Shown here: piece by piece, positions 34,396 to 43,196 of the stretch | How the letters are laid out: the number at the start of each line of letters is the position of its first letter | Numbering within the stretch: position 1 is the stretch's first letter | NCBI GenBank assembly: GCA_016793465.1 | Contig: JAEUJW010000075.1 | Span: 372,001-436,000 of the forward strand | Length of the DNA stretch: 64,000 nucleotides | From: Myxococcales bacterium | GTDB taxonomy: Bacteria > Myxococcota > Polyangia > Nannocystales > Nannocystaceae | Direction of reading: 5' to 3' | The notes under the pieces: generated by a model | What the model was told of the DNA's origin: nothing | The model's input: the letters and a program-made list of their open reading frames with translations, nothing else | Database searches by the model: none | Made by a program: the position numbers and the translations under genes

Positions 34396-35411
34396 GCACG
34401 CTCGCGACCCTCGCGCTGATCGCCGCCGCGCTCGCGCCGCACGCCGAGGCCGCGACGAGCATGCCGGGCCCGTCCGAGGGTCACACCCGCCGCGACGCCG
34501 CCGACCGCAACGCCGCTTGCGAGCGCTGCCACTCGGAGATCGCCGCCGAATGGCGGGGCTCGCTGCACCGCCGGGCCTACACCAACGCCAGCTTCGCCGC
34601 CGCCCTGCGCCGCGAGCCGATCGGCTTCTGCCGCGGCTGCCACGCCCCCGAGGCCGACCCCGAGCGCGCTCCGCCGCGCGCGCTGGCCCGCCTCGGCGTC
34701 GGCTGCGTGACCTGCCACAGCCCCGGCGCCGGCGACGGCGTGCTCGCCGCGCCGCGCGACGACCTGTCCCATGAGACAGCCCCGCACCCGCTCCGCCGCG
34801 ACCCGCGGTTCGCCGGCGCGGCGGCCTGCGCGGGCTGCCACGAGTTCGCGTTCCCCGGCGGCCGCGAGCTCATGCAGAGCACCGTGCGCGAGCACGCCGC
34901 CTCGGACCGCGCCGGCGACGGCTGCGCGAGCTGTCACATGCCGCCGGTCGGCGCGGACGAGCGCCACCGCAGCCACGCGTTCGCCGCCTCGCGCGAGCCG
35001 GCCGTGCTGCGCCGGGCCGTGCGCGTGCAGGCCGCCCGCGGGCCCACGGCGATCGCGCTGGCGCTGACGCCGGGCGCGGTCGGCCACGCGTTCCCGACCG
35101 GCGACCTGTTCCGCCGCCTGGTCGTCGTCGCCGAGGTCGTCGGCGACGACGGGCGCCCGGTCGCCGCCGCGACCCGCTTCCTCGCCCGCCACTTCACGCT
35201 GTCGCGCCGCGAGACCGCCGACGACCGCGTCGGCGCCCCCGCGCTCGCCGGGGCCGCGCTGCCGGTCGCGTTCGACTTCGGCTCGCCCGCGGTCGGCCGC
35301 GCGATCCGCTGGCGCGTGGTCTACGAGCGCGTCGCCTTCCCGCGGGCCAGCGACGCCCACGCCGAGGTCGAGGCCAGCGTGGTCGTGGCCGACGGCACGC
35401 TGGGGCCGTGA
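34392..35411 (+). CDS. Multihaem c-type cytochrome, secreted
   Basis: This 339-aa protein has a signal peptide (STLATLALIAAALAPHAEA) and five CxxCH haem motifs: CERCH, CRGCH, CVTCH, CAGCH and CASCH. The order and the SHAF segment after the last haem resemble the cytochrome c-554 family. A beta-rich C-terminal domain (about residues 200-339) has no haem motif. A role in periplasmic electron transfer is likely; the partner is unknown. The GTG start overlaps a 51-aa ORF, and GGACATGTCC lies immediately before it (34380-34389). Confidence 0.85.
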   Translation: MSTLATLALIAAALAPHAEAATSMPGPSEGHTRRDAADRNAACERCHSEIAAEWRGSLHRRAYTNASFAAALRREPIGFCRGCHAPEADPERAPPRALARLGVGCVTCHSPGAGDGVLAAPRDDLSHETAPHPLRRDPRFAGAAACAGCHEFAFPGGRELMQSTVREHAASDRAGDGCASCHMPPVGADERHRSHAFAASREPAVLRRAVRVQAARGPTAIALALTPGAVGHAFPTGDLFRRLVVVAEVVGDDGRPVAAATRFLARHFTLSRRETADDRVGAPALAGAALPVAFDFGSPAVGRAIRWRVVYERVAFPRASDAHAEVEASVVVADGTLGP

Positions 35412-35528
35412 GCCGAGCTCGCTGCGCGCGCGTCGATCTTCGGCCGGCGCACACCGGCGACCCGCCGCGCGTGCCCGCGCCGACGACGCGGCCCACCGCG
35501 TGCCCGCCCCGCGGTACCCTGTGGCGCG

Positions 35529-36302
35529 ATGGACCCCGCCCCGCGCAAGCGCTGGATCCTCGGGCCGCTGGTGCTCGTCGCCGCGGCCGCGGCGATCGGC
35601 TGGTGGCTCTTCCGCGACCACGAGGAGCGCGGCGTGGTCGCCGGCATGCGCTGGACCCACACCACCCAGCTGCAGCGCTGGACCGACGTCGTGCGCGAGG
35701 GCTGGCGCGACGAGCTGGTGTTCCACCCCGGGACCCCGCCGATCCGCGGCGCCGGCGAGGTCCCGTCGGTCCTGATCGGCGCCTGCCGCGAGCGCCACCG
35801 CCGCGACGAGACCTACGCCTGCGGCGACGAGGCCGGCACCCGCCGCGAGCGCTACCACTGCGGCAGCGAGCGCCGCTGCGAGCGGGCCCGCGTCGGCAGC
35901 GGCGCCGAGCGGCGGGTCGTCGAGCGCTGCCGCGACGTCGAGCGCCAGTGCTTCCGCGAGGTGCCCCACGAGCGCACGCGCCAGTGCACGCGCGCGGTCA
36001 CCGGCGAGTGGTGCGAGTACAGGACGCAGGAGTGGATGCCGGTGCGCAGCGAGCGGATCGAGGGCGACGCCCACCTCGGCATGCGGTTCCCCGAGCTGCC
36101 GCCCGCCGGCGACGACGAACGCAGCCTCACCAGCGCCTCGTACGCGATCACCTTCACCGCCCGCGGCGGCCCGCACACCGCGATCGTCGAGCGCGCCGAG
36201 TACGACCGCTGGCGCCTCGGAGACCCGGTGGTCCTGCGCCTGGGGGCCGCCTCCGGCGTGCTCGCCTACGTCAAGCCCACGCCGGCCGCGCCGCCCCGCT
36301 GA
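35529..36302 (+). CDS. Single-pass membrane protein with Arg/Cys-rich domain
   Basis: This 257-aa protein has a membrane helix near the N-terminus (WILGPLVLVAAAAAIGWWLF) and an unusual outer segment with eight Cys among many Arg and Glu: CRERHRRDETYACGDEAG, RERYHCGSERRCERARVG and CRDVERQCFREVPHERTRQC. A non-Cys C-terminal domain follows. Regular Cys spacing suggests disulphides or metal binding. I do not recognise the family. TACCCT lies 8 nt before the ATG. Confidence 0.7.
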   Translation: MDPAPRKRWILGPLVLVAAAAAIGWWLFRDHEERGVVAGMRWTHTTQLQRWTDVVREGWRDELVFHPGTPPIRGAGEVPSVLIGACRERHRRDETYACGDEAGTRRERYHCGSERRCERARVGSGAERRVVERCRDVERQCFREVPHERTRQCTRAVTGEWCEYRTQEWMPVRSERIEGDAHLGMRFPELPPAGDDERSLTSASYAITFTARGGPHTAIVERAEYDRWRLGDPVVLRLGAASGVLAYVKPTPAAPPR

Positions 36303-36417
36303 GGCCGCACGCCCTCGGCCGCGACGCGCGCCGTCAGGCCCGTCCGGCCCGCGCCCGGCGTCGCCGACGATCTCTCGTGTGCGCCGGCTTGCACGGCTCG
36401 CCCGGCGCACGCGTGTT

Positions 36418-36469
36418 CGTGCACTTGCGAGCGCGCGAGTTGCAGGTGCACGCGACTTGCGCTTAGGAT
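36418..36469 (+). promoter_or_regulatory. Promoter with overlapping inverted repeat
   Basis: CGTGCACTTGC (36418-36428) and GCAGGTGCACG (36442-36452) form an inverted repeat with one mismatch. The right arm overlaps a TTGCAG (36440-36445) that is 18 nt from TAGGAT (36464-36469). The ATG lies 6 nt after TAGGAT. A repressor site over the -35 is plausible. Confidence 0.5.
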
Positions 36470-36475
36470 GGCCGG

Positions 36476-37417
36476 ATGCTCCGCCCGCGAGCCGCCCTCA
36501 CGACCCTGCTCGCCCCGCTCGCGGTCCTCGCGCTGCTCGCGTGTGCAGGCGCCGACGACGACCAGCCCAACGGCTCCAGCTTCGGCAGCGGCGGCTCGGC
36601 GGCGCCGACCATGCCGACCATGCCGGGCACGTCGATGACCGCGCCGACCACCGGCCTGACCGACGGCGGCAGCGACGACGGCGACGTCGACGAGGGCCCG
36701 TCCCCGACCTCGAACGCCAGCAACGACCCCAGCGGCCCGCCGCCGTCGATGTGCGGCAACGGCGTGCTCGAGGACGACGAGGCCTGCGACGGCGACGACC
36801 TCGGCGGCAAGGACTGCACGAGCTTCGGCTTCGACATGGGCACGCTGTCGTGCGCCGCCGACTGCAGCTACGACACCTCGTTCTGCTCGGTGCCCGGCTG
36901 CGGCGACGGCGTGCTGATGGGCGGCGAGGAGTGCGACTGCGGCGAGCAGGCCGGCGCGTGCACGCCGGCCGGCCTCAACATGTACGAGTGCACCGACCTC
37001 ATGAGCCCCAAGGGCACGCCGTACTCCGGCGGCGTGCTGACCTGCAACAGCCCCGACGCCTGCAACTTCAACAAGACCGGCTGCACGTACTGCGGCGACA
37101 ACATGATCAACGGCGCCGAGCAGTGCGACGGCGCCAACGTCAACGGCGCGACCTGCGTCAGCCAGGGCTTCAAGGCCGGCAACCTGTTCTGCGAGGCCAA
37201 CGCGTGCACGTTCAACACCTCCGGCTGCACCAACGTGGTGTGCGGCGACGGCGAGTGCGCGGCCCCCATGGAGGACGACTGCACGTGCCCCGAGGACTGC
37301 CCCGACCAGGACCCCAACATGTGCTCGGCGTGCGAGTGCGGGGCCACCAGCACCGCCTGCGGCTGCGACATCCTGTGCCTCGCCTTCAACGACTGCTGCG
37401 CCAACGGCCCGTGCTGA
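36476..37417 (+). CDS. Cys-rich repeat lipoprotein with somatomedin-B-like end
   Basis: This 313-aa protein has a signal peptide and lipobox LLACAGADD, a Thr/Ser/Pro stalk, then three myxobacterial Cys-rich repeats (MCGNGVLEDDEACDGDDLGG, GCGDGVLMGGEECDCG and YCGDNMINGAEQCDG). A CGDGECAAPMEDDCTCPEDC segment follows. The last ~25 residues (CSACECGATSTACGCDILC then FNDCCANGPC) look like a somatomedin-B-type knot. It is secreted and disulphide-rich, probably a surface protein of unknown ligand. Confidence 0.82.
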   Translation: MLRPRAALTTLLAPLAVLALLACAGADDDQPNGSSFGSGGSAAPTMPTMPGTSMTAPTTGLTDGGSDDGDVDEGPSPTSNASNDPSGPPPSMCGNGVLEDDEACDGDDLGGKDCTSFGFDMGTLSCAADCSYDTSFCSVPGCGDGVLMGGEECDCGEQAGACTPAGLNMYECTDLMSPKGTPYSGGVLTCNSPDACNFNKTGCTYCGDNMINGAEQCDGANVNGATCVSQGFKAGNLFCEANACTFNTSGCTNVVCGDGECAAPMEDDCTCPEDCPDQDPNMCSACECGATSTACGCDILCLAFNDCCANGPC

Positions 37418-37495
37418 GCGCCGGCGGCCGCGCGCGCCCGCCCTGAAGCGGCCATCCGCGGCCGAAATTTTTACCACCAGGAGCGCCGCAGCGGC

Positions 37496-37501
37496 TATCG
37501 T
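37496..37501 (+). promoter_or_regulatory. TATCGT box, leaderless spacing for the antiporter gene
   Basis: TATCGT is followed by 7 nt and then the GTG at 37509. It overlaps the alternative GTG start at 37500, which makes 37509 the better start. Confidence 0.4.
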
Positions 37502-37508
37502 GGCCCTC

Positions 37509-39731
37509 GTGCTGCTCGATCCAGGCGTGGCAGAGGCCGCCCCCACCGTATTGAAGGGGCTGTCGCACCACGCGGTCCTGATGCTGCTGATCCAGATCGC
37601 CGTGCTGCTGCTGATGGCGCGCTTCCTCGGCGAGATCATGCGCAAGCTGAAGCAGCCGCCGGTGATCGGCGAGCTGATGGCCGGCGTCGTGCTCGGGCCC
37701 TCGGTCCTCGGCATCTTCGCGCCCGAGCTGCAGGCCATGCTGTTCCCGCGCGACCAGCACCTCGCCGACCTGCTCGCGGCGATCTCCTGGATCGGCGTGC
37801 TGTTCCTGCTGATCTGCACCGGCCTCGAGACCGACCTCGGTTTAATTAAGCGCCGCGGCAAGACCGCGCTGATCATCTCCGCCGGCGGCATCCTCGTCCC
37901 GCTCGTCACCGGCTTCGCCATGGGCGAGTGGCTGATCGACGACCGCTTCCTCGCCGCGCCCGACGCCCGCCTGGTGTTCAGCCTGTTCATGGCCGTGGCC
38001 ATGAGCATCTCGGCGGTCCCGGTGATCGCCAAGGTGCTGATGGACCTGAAGCTGATCCGCCGCGACATCGGCCAGCTGATCCTCGCCGCCGCCATGACCG
38101 ACGACACGATCGGCTGGATCCTCCTGGCCGTGGTCGCCGGCCTGGCCAAGACCGGCGCCGTCGACATCATGACCGCGCTGAAGTCGGTCGCCGCCGCGGT
38201 CGTGTTCATGCTGTTCGCCTTCACGCTCGGCTCGCCGCTGATCGCCCGCATCATGGGCGTGGTCGACAAGCGCTTCGGCGGGGTCGGCTCGCAGATCTCG
38301 ATCGTGCTGGTGATCGCGTTCTTCGCCGCCGCCCTCACCCACGAGATGGGCATCGAGGCCGTGCTCGGCGCCTTCACCGTCGGCATCCTCGCCGGCCAGG
38401 CCCCCCGCTTCCGCCGCGAGGTCGGCCACACCCTCGAGCTCATCACCGCCAGCTTCCTCGCGCCGATCTTCTTCGCCTCCGCCGGCGTCAAGGTCGACCT
38501 CATGAAGCTCGCCGAGGTCGAGGTGCTGCAGGTCGGCGCCATGGTCCTCGGCATCGCCTGCTTCGGCAAGTTCGTCGGCTGCTACCTCGGCGCCTGGGCC
38601 TGCAAGATCCCCCACTGGGAACGCCTCGCCCTCGGCTCCGGCATGAACGCCCGCGGCGCCATGGAGATCATCGTCGCCACCATCGGCCTCAGCCTCGGCG
38701 TGCTCGGCGTCGAGATGTACTCGATCGTCGTCATGGTCGCGATCGTCACCTCGCTGATGGCCCCGCCGCTGCTGCGCTGGACCCTGTCGAAGGTCAAGAT
38801 GGAGGCCAGCGAGGCCCAGCGCCTCGAGATGGAGGCGATGGCCACCACCAGCTTCATCCGCCAGGTCCGCCGCGTGCTCCTGGTCAGCCGCAGCGCCCGC
38901 GCGGCCGAGCTGCCGGCCGAGATGCTCGGCTACCTCAGCCACCAGCAGCCCATCGAGGTCACCGCCGCCTACGCCCGCCCGCAGGCCCTGCCCACCCCGT
39001 GGTACCGCCCGTTCGCCCGCCGCGTGCGCCGCTACAACGCGCTCGGCAAGCAGGCGCTCGAGCGCCTCGGCCGCCGCCTGCGCCGACTCAAAGGCTCGCG
39101 CCCCGAGCTCAAGGTGATCTCCGACGCCGACCCCGCCGAGCAGGTGCTGGCCGAGGCCGCCCGCGACTACGAGCTGGTCGTGCTCGCCGACACCGCCCGC
39201 CGCACCGACGCGCTGTTCGGGCCGATGGCCGACCGCATCATCCACAAGTCGCCGTGCCCGACGCTGATCTACCGCGAGCCCGCGCGCGCCCGCACCGGCA
39301 AGCCCGAGCCGTTCCGCGAGTGGGCGCCGAAGAAGATCCTCGTGCCCACGGTCGGCACCGAGTACAGCAAGAACGCGGTCGAGCTGGCCTCGGTGCTCGC
39401 CGCCAGCATGGAGGCCGAGCTGACGATCGTGCACATCTCGCGCACCGGCTCGTCCGACGTCGACCACGCCAAGCCCCACGAGATCGGCCTGCAGATCGTC
39501 GAGCGCGAGGCGGAGCGCGCCCGCAAGTTCGGCGCCAACGCGGTCCCGCTGGTGCTCGAGGGCACCCGCCCCGAGCAGGACATCGTCCGCATCGCCGCCG
39601 AGGGCGGCTTCGACCTGCTGATCCTCGGGTCGAGCCTGCGCGCCGTGTCGGTGCGGGCGTTCTTCGGCCACCGCATCGAGAACATCCTGCGCGACGCGCC
39701 CTGCCCGGTGCTGCTGCTGAGCGCCGGCTAG
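37509..39731 (+). CDS. Cation/proton antiporter (Kef/CPA2) fused to UspA-like domains
   Basis: This 740-aa protein's first ~430 residues form a 12-13 helix CPA2-type exchanger: PPVIGELMAGVVLGPSVLG, LLFL-type GLETDLGLIKRRG, AAMTDDTIGWILLAVVAG (the Asp pair of CPA transporters) and GMNARGAMEIIVATIGL. Two cytoplasmic universal-stress-protein-like domains follow (about residues 450-590 and 605-740). The second has KKILVPTVGTEYSKNAVELASVLA and LLILGSSLRAVSVRAFFGH. UspA modules may sense nucleotides and gate transport. The stop codon overlaps that of the NIS synthetase through CTAG. Confidence 0.88.
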   Translation: MLLDPGVAEAAPTVLKGLSHHAVLMLLIQIAVLLLMARFLGEIMRKLKQPPVIGELMAGVVLGPSVLGIFAPELQAMLFPRDQHLADLLAAISWIGVLFLLICTGLETDLGLIKRRGKTALIISAGGILVPLVTGFAMGEWLIDDRFLAAPDARLVFSLFMAVAMSISAVPVIAKVLMDLKLIRRDIGQLILAAAMTDDTIGWILLAVVAGLAKTGAVDIMTALKSVAAAVVFMLFAFTLGSPLIARIMGVVDKRFGGVGSQISIVLVIAFFAAALTHEMGIEAVLGAFTVGILAGQAPRFRREVGHTLELITASFLAPIFFASAGVKVDLMKLAEVEVLQVGAMVLGIACFGKFVGCYLGAWACKIPHWERLALGSGMNARGAMEIIVATIGLSLGVLGVEMYSIVVMVAIVTSLMAPPLLRWTLSKVKMEASEAQRLEMEAMATTSFIRQVRRVLLVSRSARAAELPAEMLGYLSHQQPIEVTAAYARPQALPTPWYRPFARRVRRYNALGKQALERLGRRLRRLKGSRPELKVISDADPAEQVLAEAARDYELVVLADTARRTDALFGPMADRIIHKSPCPTLIYREPARARTGKPEPFREWAPKKILVPTVGTEYSKNAVELASVLAASMEAELTIVHISRTGSSDVDHAKPHEIGLQIVEREAERARKFGANAVPLVLEGTRPEQDIVRIAAEGGFDLLILGSSLRAVSVRAFFGHRIENILRDAPCPVLLLSAG

Positions 39732-41551
39732 ACGAACGGCGCGGCCACCTCGGTGTAGGCGTAGTCCGAGACCCGCTCGCCGAGCCGCATCTTTAATAGC
39801 GCCTTGGCGCGGGCGCTCGGGGCGAGCAACGCGTCGCGGTCGGCGTGGCAGGCGGCGGCGTGCCGCGGGTCGACGGCCCAGGCCCCCAGGCTGTCGCGGA
39901 TGACCTGACGCGTGTAGCGCCACAGCGCCGGTTCGTCGGCGCCGAGGTCCGCGGCCCACCCGATCACGGCCGTGAGGTGGGCGTGCAGCAGGGTGTGGGC
40001 GACCTTGCTCTGGACCTCCGCGAGGTCGTCGGTGACGACGAACGACCCGGGCGCGAGCGCGACGTCGTGGCCGGCGGCGCGCAGGCGCGGGCGGTGGATC
40101 CGTACGCCCCCGAGGTCGCGCACGAGGAAGCCGGCGACGCGCCCGCGGTCGTGCACGACCAGGGTGTTCTGCAGGTGCACCTCGAGGGCCACCCCGTGCG
40201 CGGCGCACAGGCGCAGCACCGGCGGCACCAGCTTCAAAATGTAGTCGCGGAGGGCGTGGTCGGGCGAGGGATAGGCGGCGGTGATCGTGCGCAGCAGGCG
40301 GTCGCCGGCGCGGCGGTGCAGCAGGCCGGGGTCGTGCATCAAGGAGGCGGCGACGTCGGCCCCGGGCCGGCGCTCGCCGAGCGCGGCGCACACCCACACC
40401 TCGGGGCTGGCCGCGGCGGACAGCTCGCGGGCCAGCGGCGCGGGCTCGGGGCGGATGATGACGCCGAGCTGACCCGCGAGGCCGCCGTGGCGCCGCGGGT
40501 CGAGGCCGGCCGCCGCGAGCTCGGGCTGCACGCGCAAGCTGGCGCTCACCGAGGGGTCCGCCGCGAGCACGCGCGCGAGCAGGGCGGAGATCGCCGGGCC
40601 GTTGTGCACGCTCATCGGCGAGACCTGGCGCAGCGCGCTGGTCGTGTGCATCGCCGTCGCCAGCTTGATGTGGAGCTCGCCGAGCGCGACGGTCCGCAGG
40701 CTGAGCAGCGAGCGGCCGGCGCGGGGGAAGCACGCGGCCGGCCGCATGCGCGCGCCCCACACCGCCGCGAACACCTGCGGCAGGCGCCGACGCTGCAGCA
40801 GGTGCACCGGCAGGCGCACCCACCCGGGCGCCGGCGCGGGGAACACCGCGTGCTCGGCGAACTCGCCGACGCGCACGACGTCGTCGGCCAGCACGTCGAC
40901 GGCGCAGGTGGTCCCGCGGGCCATGACGTCGGGCCCGTGGCGCAGGTTGTCGTGCAGGTGCAGGCCGAGCCGGGTCTTGCACATCGGGTGCCACGGGTGG
41001 CCGGCGATCACCAGGCTCTCCGGGTCGAGCGGCGCCGGCCAGCGTCGACCCGCCAGCAGGGTGCGCGCGCGCAGCTCGGCGACCACCAGGGCGACCGCAT
41101 AATTAAACGCGCTGTCGGCCAGCTCGTCGGCGATCCGCGCGTGGTCGCCTGGCCCGAGGGACAGGTCGGGCGCGAGGCGGTCGAGCAGCGCCAGCGGGCG
41201 GTCGAGCGCCGGGTCGCGGGCCGCGTCGAGGTCGGGCCGGTCGAGCCCGAAGGCGCCGGCGCGGGCGATCGGCACGCTCAACGCGGCGCCGCCGGTCGGG
41301 CGCAGGACCACCGCCCCGGGCCCGCGGTCGGCGGCGACGAGGCGCTCGCGGGCGCAGGCCAGGGCCAGGCGGGCGGCGATGTCGCGGCCCGCGAGCGTCC
41401 ACGCCGCCGCGAGCGCCGCGGTCGGCAGCAGCGTCGGCGCGGACGAACTCGCGGTCAGCGCGAGGGCCCGCGGCAGGGCCGAGGTGGTCCACGCGAGGAA
41501 GGTCGCGCGGGTGCGTGCGGGGTGGAGGCGGCTTTCGCGGGGGTCGGACAT
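39728..41551 (-). CDS. IucA/IucC-family siderophore synthetase-like protein
   Basis: This 607-aa protein has the NIS-synthetase signature GHPWHPMCKTRLGLH, later SPMSVHNGPAISALLARVL, and C-terminal LEVHLQNTLVVHDRGRVAGFLVRDLGGVRIHRPRL with the ferric-iron-reductase-like end. NIS synthetases adenylate citrate-type acids and join them to amines to build siderophores. No other siderophore genes are seen except the transporter-like gene upstream, whose stop overlaps this start (ATGA). The product is unknown. Two AT-rich islands lie in the gene (39791, 41099). Confidence 0.82.
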   Translation of the reverse strand: MSDPRESRLHPARTRATFLAWTTSALPRALALTASSSAPTLLPTAALAAAWTLAGRDIAARLALACARERLVAADRGPGAVVLRPTGGAALSVPIARAGAFGLDRPDLDAARDPALDRPLALLDRLAPDLSLGPGDHARIADELADSAFNYAVALVVAELRARTLLAGRRWPAPLDPESLVIAGHPWHPMCKTRLGLHLHDNLRHGPDVMARGTTCAVDVLADDVVRVGEFAEHAVFPAPAPGWVRLPVHLLQRRRLPQVFAAVWGARMRPAACFPRAGRSLLSLRTVALGELHIKLATAMHTTSALRQVSPMSVHNGPAISALLARVLAADPSVSASLRVQPELAAAGLDPRRHGGLAGQLGVIIRPEPAPLARELSAAASPEVWVCAALGERRPGADVAASLMHDPGLLHRRAGDRLLRTITAAYPSPDHALRDYILKLVPPVLRLCAAHGVALEVHLQNTLVVHDRGRVAGFLVRDLGGVRIHRPRLRAAGHDVALAPGSFVVTDDLAEVQSKVAHTLLHAHLTAVIGWAADLGADEPALWRYTRQVIRDSLGAWAVDPRHAAACHADRDALLAPSARAKALLKMRLGERVSDYAYTEVAAPFV

Positions 41552-42345
41552 CAGGGTGCGGGGGAGGCGACGAACCGTTCGAACAGCCCCTCGCCGAGCA
41601 TGAGGAGGCCGACGCCGAGGAGGACCCAGGCGATGATCTTCAGCAGCGTCTCGGGGGCGAGCTTGCCGGTGCGGCCGGCTCCGAGGTGGGCGCCGACCAC
41701 GGTGGCGAGGCCGACGACGACGAACGCGGGCACGTCGACGTTGCCCTCGCGGAAGGTCGCGACGCCCGCGGACAGGCCGGTCAGCGTGCCGATCGCCATG
41801 TTGGTGCCGATCGCCAGCGGCGCGGGGATCCGCGCGTAGCGCATCATCGCCGGCAGGCGCAGCGACCCGAGCAGCAGGCCGACGAGGCCCGAGAGGGCGC
41901 CGAGGCCGACGCCGACCGCGATCTCGGCGACCGGCGCCGGCAGCCTCGGCGGCTCCGCCGGCGCCGGCGGCTCGGGCGGCCGCGGCACCAGCATGCGCGC
42001 GCCGGTCGCGACCAGCACCGCGGCGATGACGAGCTTCAGCAGCCACTGGTCGACCTGCCCGGCGTGGCGGGCGCTCACATAGGCGGCCGCGGCCGAGGGC
42101 GCGCCCACGGTGAGCAGCAGGCCGAGGCGCACGCGCCCGCCGGCGGCGTGGCGCACGGTGCCGACGAGCGTGCCGGCGGTCGAGATCGCCAGGCTGGTGG
42201 CGGTGCCGACGACCGGGCTGGCGAGCGCGTAGATCAGCAGCGGCAGGCGCAGCTGCCCGAGCACCAGGCCGACCGTCGCGCCGATGTGGCTGAGCACCAG
42301 CGAGACGGCGGCGATGAGCGCCAGCATGAGCGGATCGGCGGTCAC
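41551..42345 (-). CDS. TauE/SafE-family membrane exporter
   Basis: This 264-aa protein has two homologous halves of about four helices each, with GTATSLAISTAGTLVGTVRH in the first half and GTNMAIGTLTGLSAG in the second, the repeated TauE/SafE motif. These proteins are thought to export sulphonates or related anions. It is translationally coupled to the NIS synthetase, so it may export that product. GTG 42345 is used; ATG 42327 is possible. Confidence 0.75.
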   Translation of the reverse strand: MTADPLMLALIAAVSLVLSHIGATVGLVLGQLRLPLLIYALASPVVGTATSLAISTAGTLVGTVRHAAGGRVRLGLLLTVGAPSAAAAYVSARHAGQVDQWLLKLVIAAVLVATGARMLVPRPPEPPAPAEPPRLPAPVAEIAVGVGLGALSGLVGLLLGSLRLPAMMRYARIPAPLAIGTNMAIGTLTGLSAGVATFREGNVDVPAFVVVGLATVVGAHLGAGRTGKLAPETLLKIIAWVLLGVGLLMLGEGLFERFVASPAP

Positions 42346-42434
42346 GGCGTCGGGCCGGCACGGTAGCACGCGGGCCGCGAGCCGGCCGCGAGCTTGACAC
42401 CGGGGCGGGCGCGGCGGCATCGTCGCGCCTCACG

Positions 42435-43196
42435 ATGCCCGCGGCAGCACCTGTTGGCCCCCTGGCCACCGAGGGCGATGGGCTCGGCCGCCTCGTCATC
42501 GTCAACTGGGAGCCCGAGGCGGTCGGCCTGGTGCGCGCGCTGCAGGAGCTCGGCGCGCGCGAGCTGGTGTGCGTCGGCACGGCCGCGGCCGCGACCGCGG
42601 AGGTGGCGCTGGCGGACGCGCGCGGCCCGGTGCGCTACGTCGCGGCCTCGGTCGGCGACGGGGTCGAGGCGTTCGCGGCCCGGCTCGCCGACGACGTCGC
42701 GGTCGCCGCGGCGCAGTGCGTGATCGTGCTGCCGCACCACGGCGGCGGCGAACCCGACGCGTTCTCGCGGATCACCTGCGCGGCGATCCACCGGGCCTGC
42801 CGCGGGCGCCCGCCGCGGGTGCTGGTCGCCGTCGAGGACCCCGAGGCCACCCACGAGTTCGCCGGCCTCGGCGTGGCCACGATCTTCTACCCCGGCTTCC
42901 TGCGCGCGGCCCTGCTGGCCCACGCCTGCCTCGACCTCGCCGCCTTCCGCGTGCTGCTCGGGCTCGTGCGCGGGCGCCTGCGCGTCCAGACCTGGCCGGT
43001 GCCCGCGGCCCTGCAGGGCCGCACGTTCCGCGACGCGTGCCTCGAGGTCGAGGCCGACGCCGCCGGCGACCCGATCACCGTGCTCGGCCTGTTCACCGGC
43101 CCCGGCGACGCCCCGAGCATGGTCGTCAACCCGGGCCCGGCGCGCCCGCTCGCCGACGCCGTCGCGCTGCTCGTGCTCACGGGGCAGGACGCATGA
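42435..43196 (+). CDS. Soluble RCK/TrkA-like subunit coupled to channel gene
   Basis: This 253-aa protein has no signal or helix. The N-terminal half is Rossmann-like: GRLVIVNWEPEAVGLVRALQELG, LVCVGTA and CVIVLPHHGGGE. The C-terminal part (LQGRTFRDACLEVEADAAGD, then MVVNPGPARPLADAVALLVLTG) resembles an RCK-C/TrkA-C domain. Such domains bind nucleotides or ions and gate potassium channels. The stop overlaps the next gene's start (ATGA), so the two are almost certainly made together. The classic GxGxxG of TrkA-N is not obvious, so nucleotide binding is uncertain. Confidence 0.65.
   Translation: MPAAAPVGPLATEGDGLGRLVIVNWEPEAVGLVRALQELGARELVCVGTAAAATAEVALADARGPVRYVAASVGDGVEAFAARLADDVAVAAAQCVIVLPHHGGGEPDAFSRITCAAIHRACRGRPPRVLVAVEDPEATHEFAGLGVATIFYPGFLRAALLAHACLDLAAFRVLLGLVRGRLRVQTWPVPAALQGRTFRDACLEVEADAAGDPITVLGLFTGPGDAPSMVVNPGPARPLADAVALLVLTGQDA

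Noticed and set aside
37500..37508. GTG 37500 as antiporter start
   Set aside because: The TATCGT box overlaps it, and the nearby GTG at 37509 has the spacing seen in other genes.
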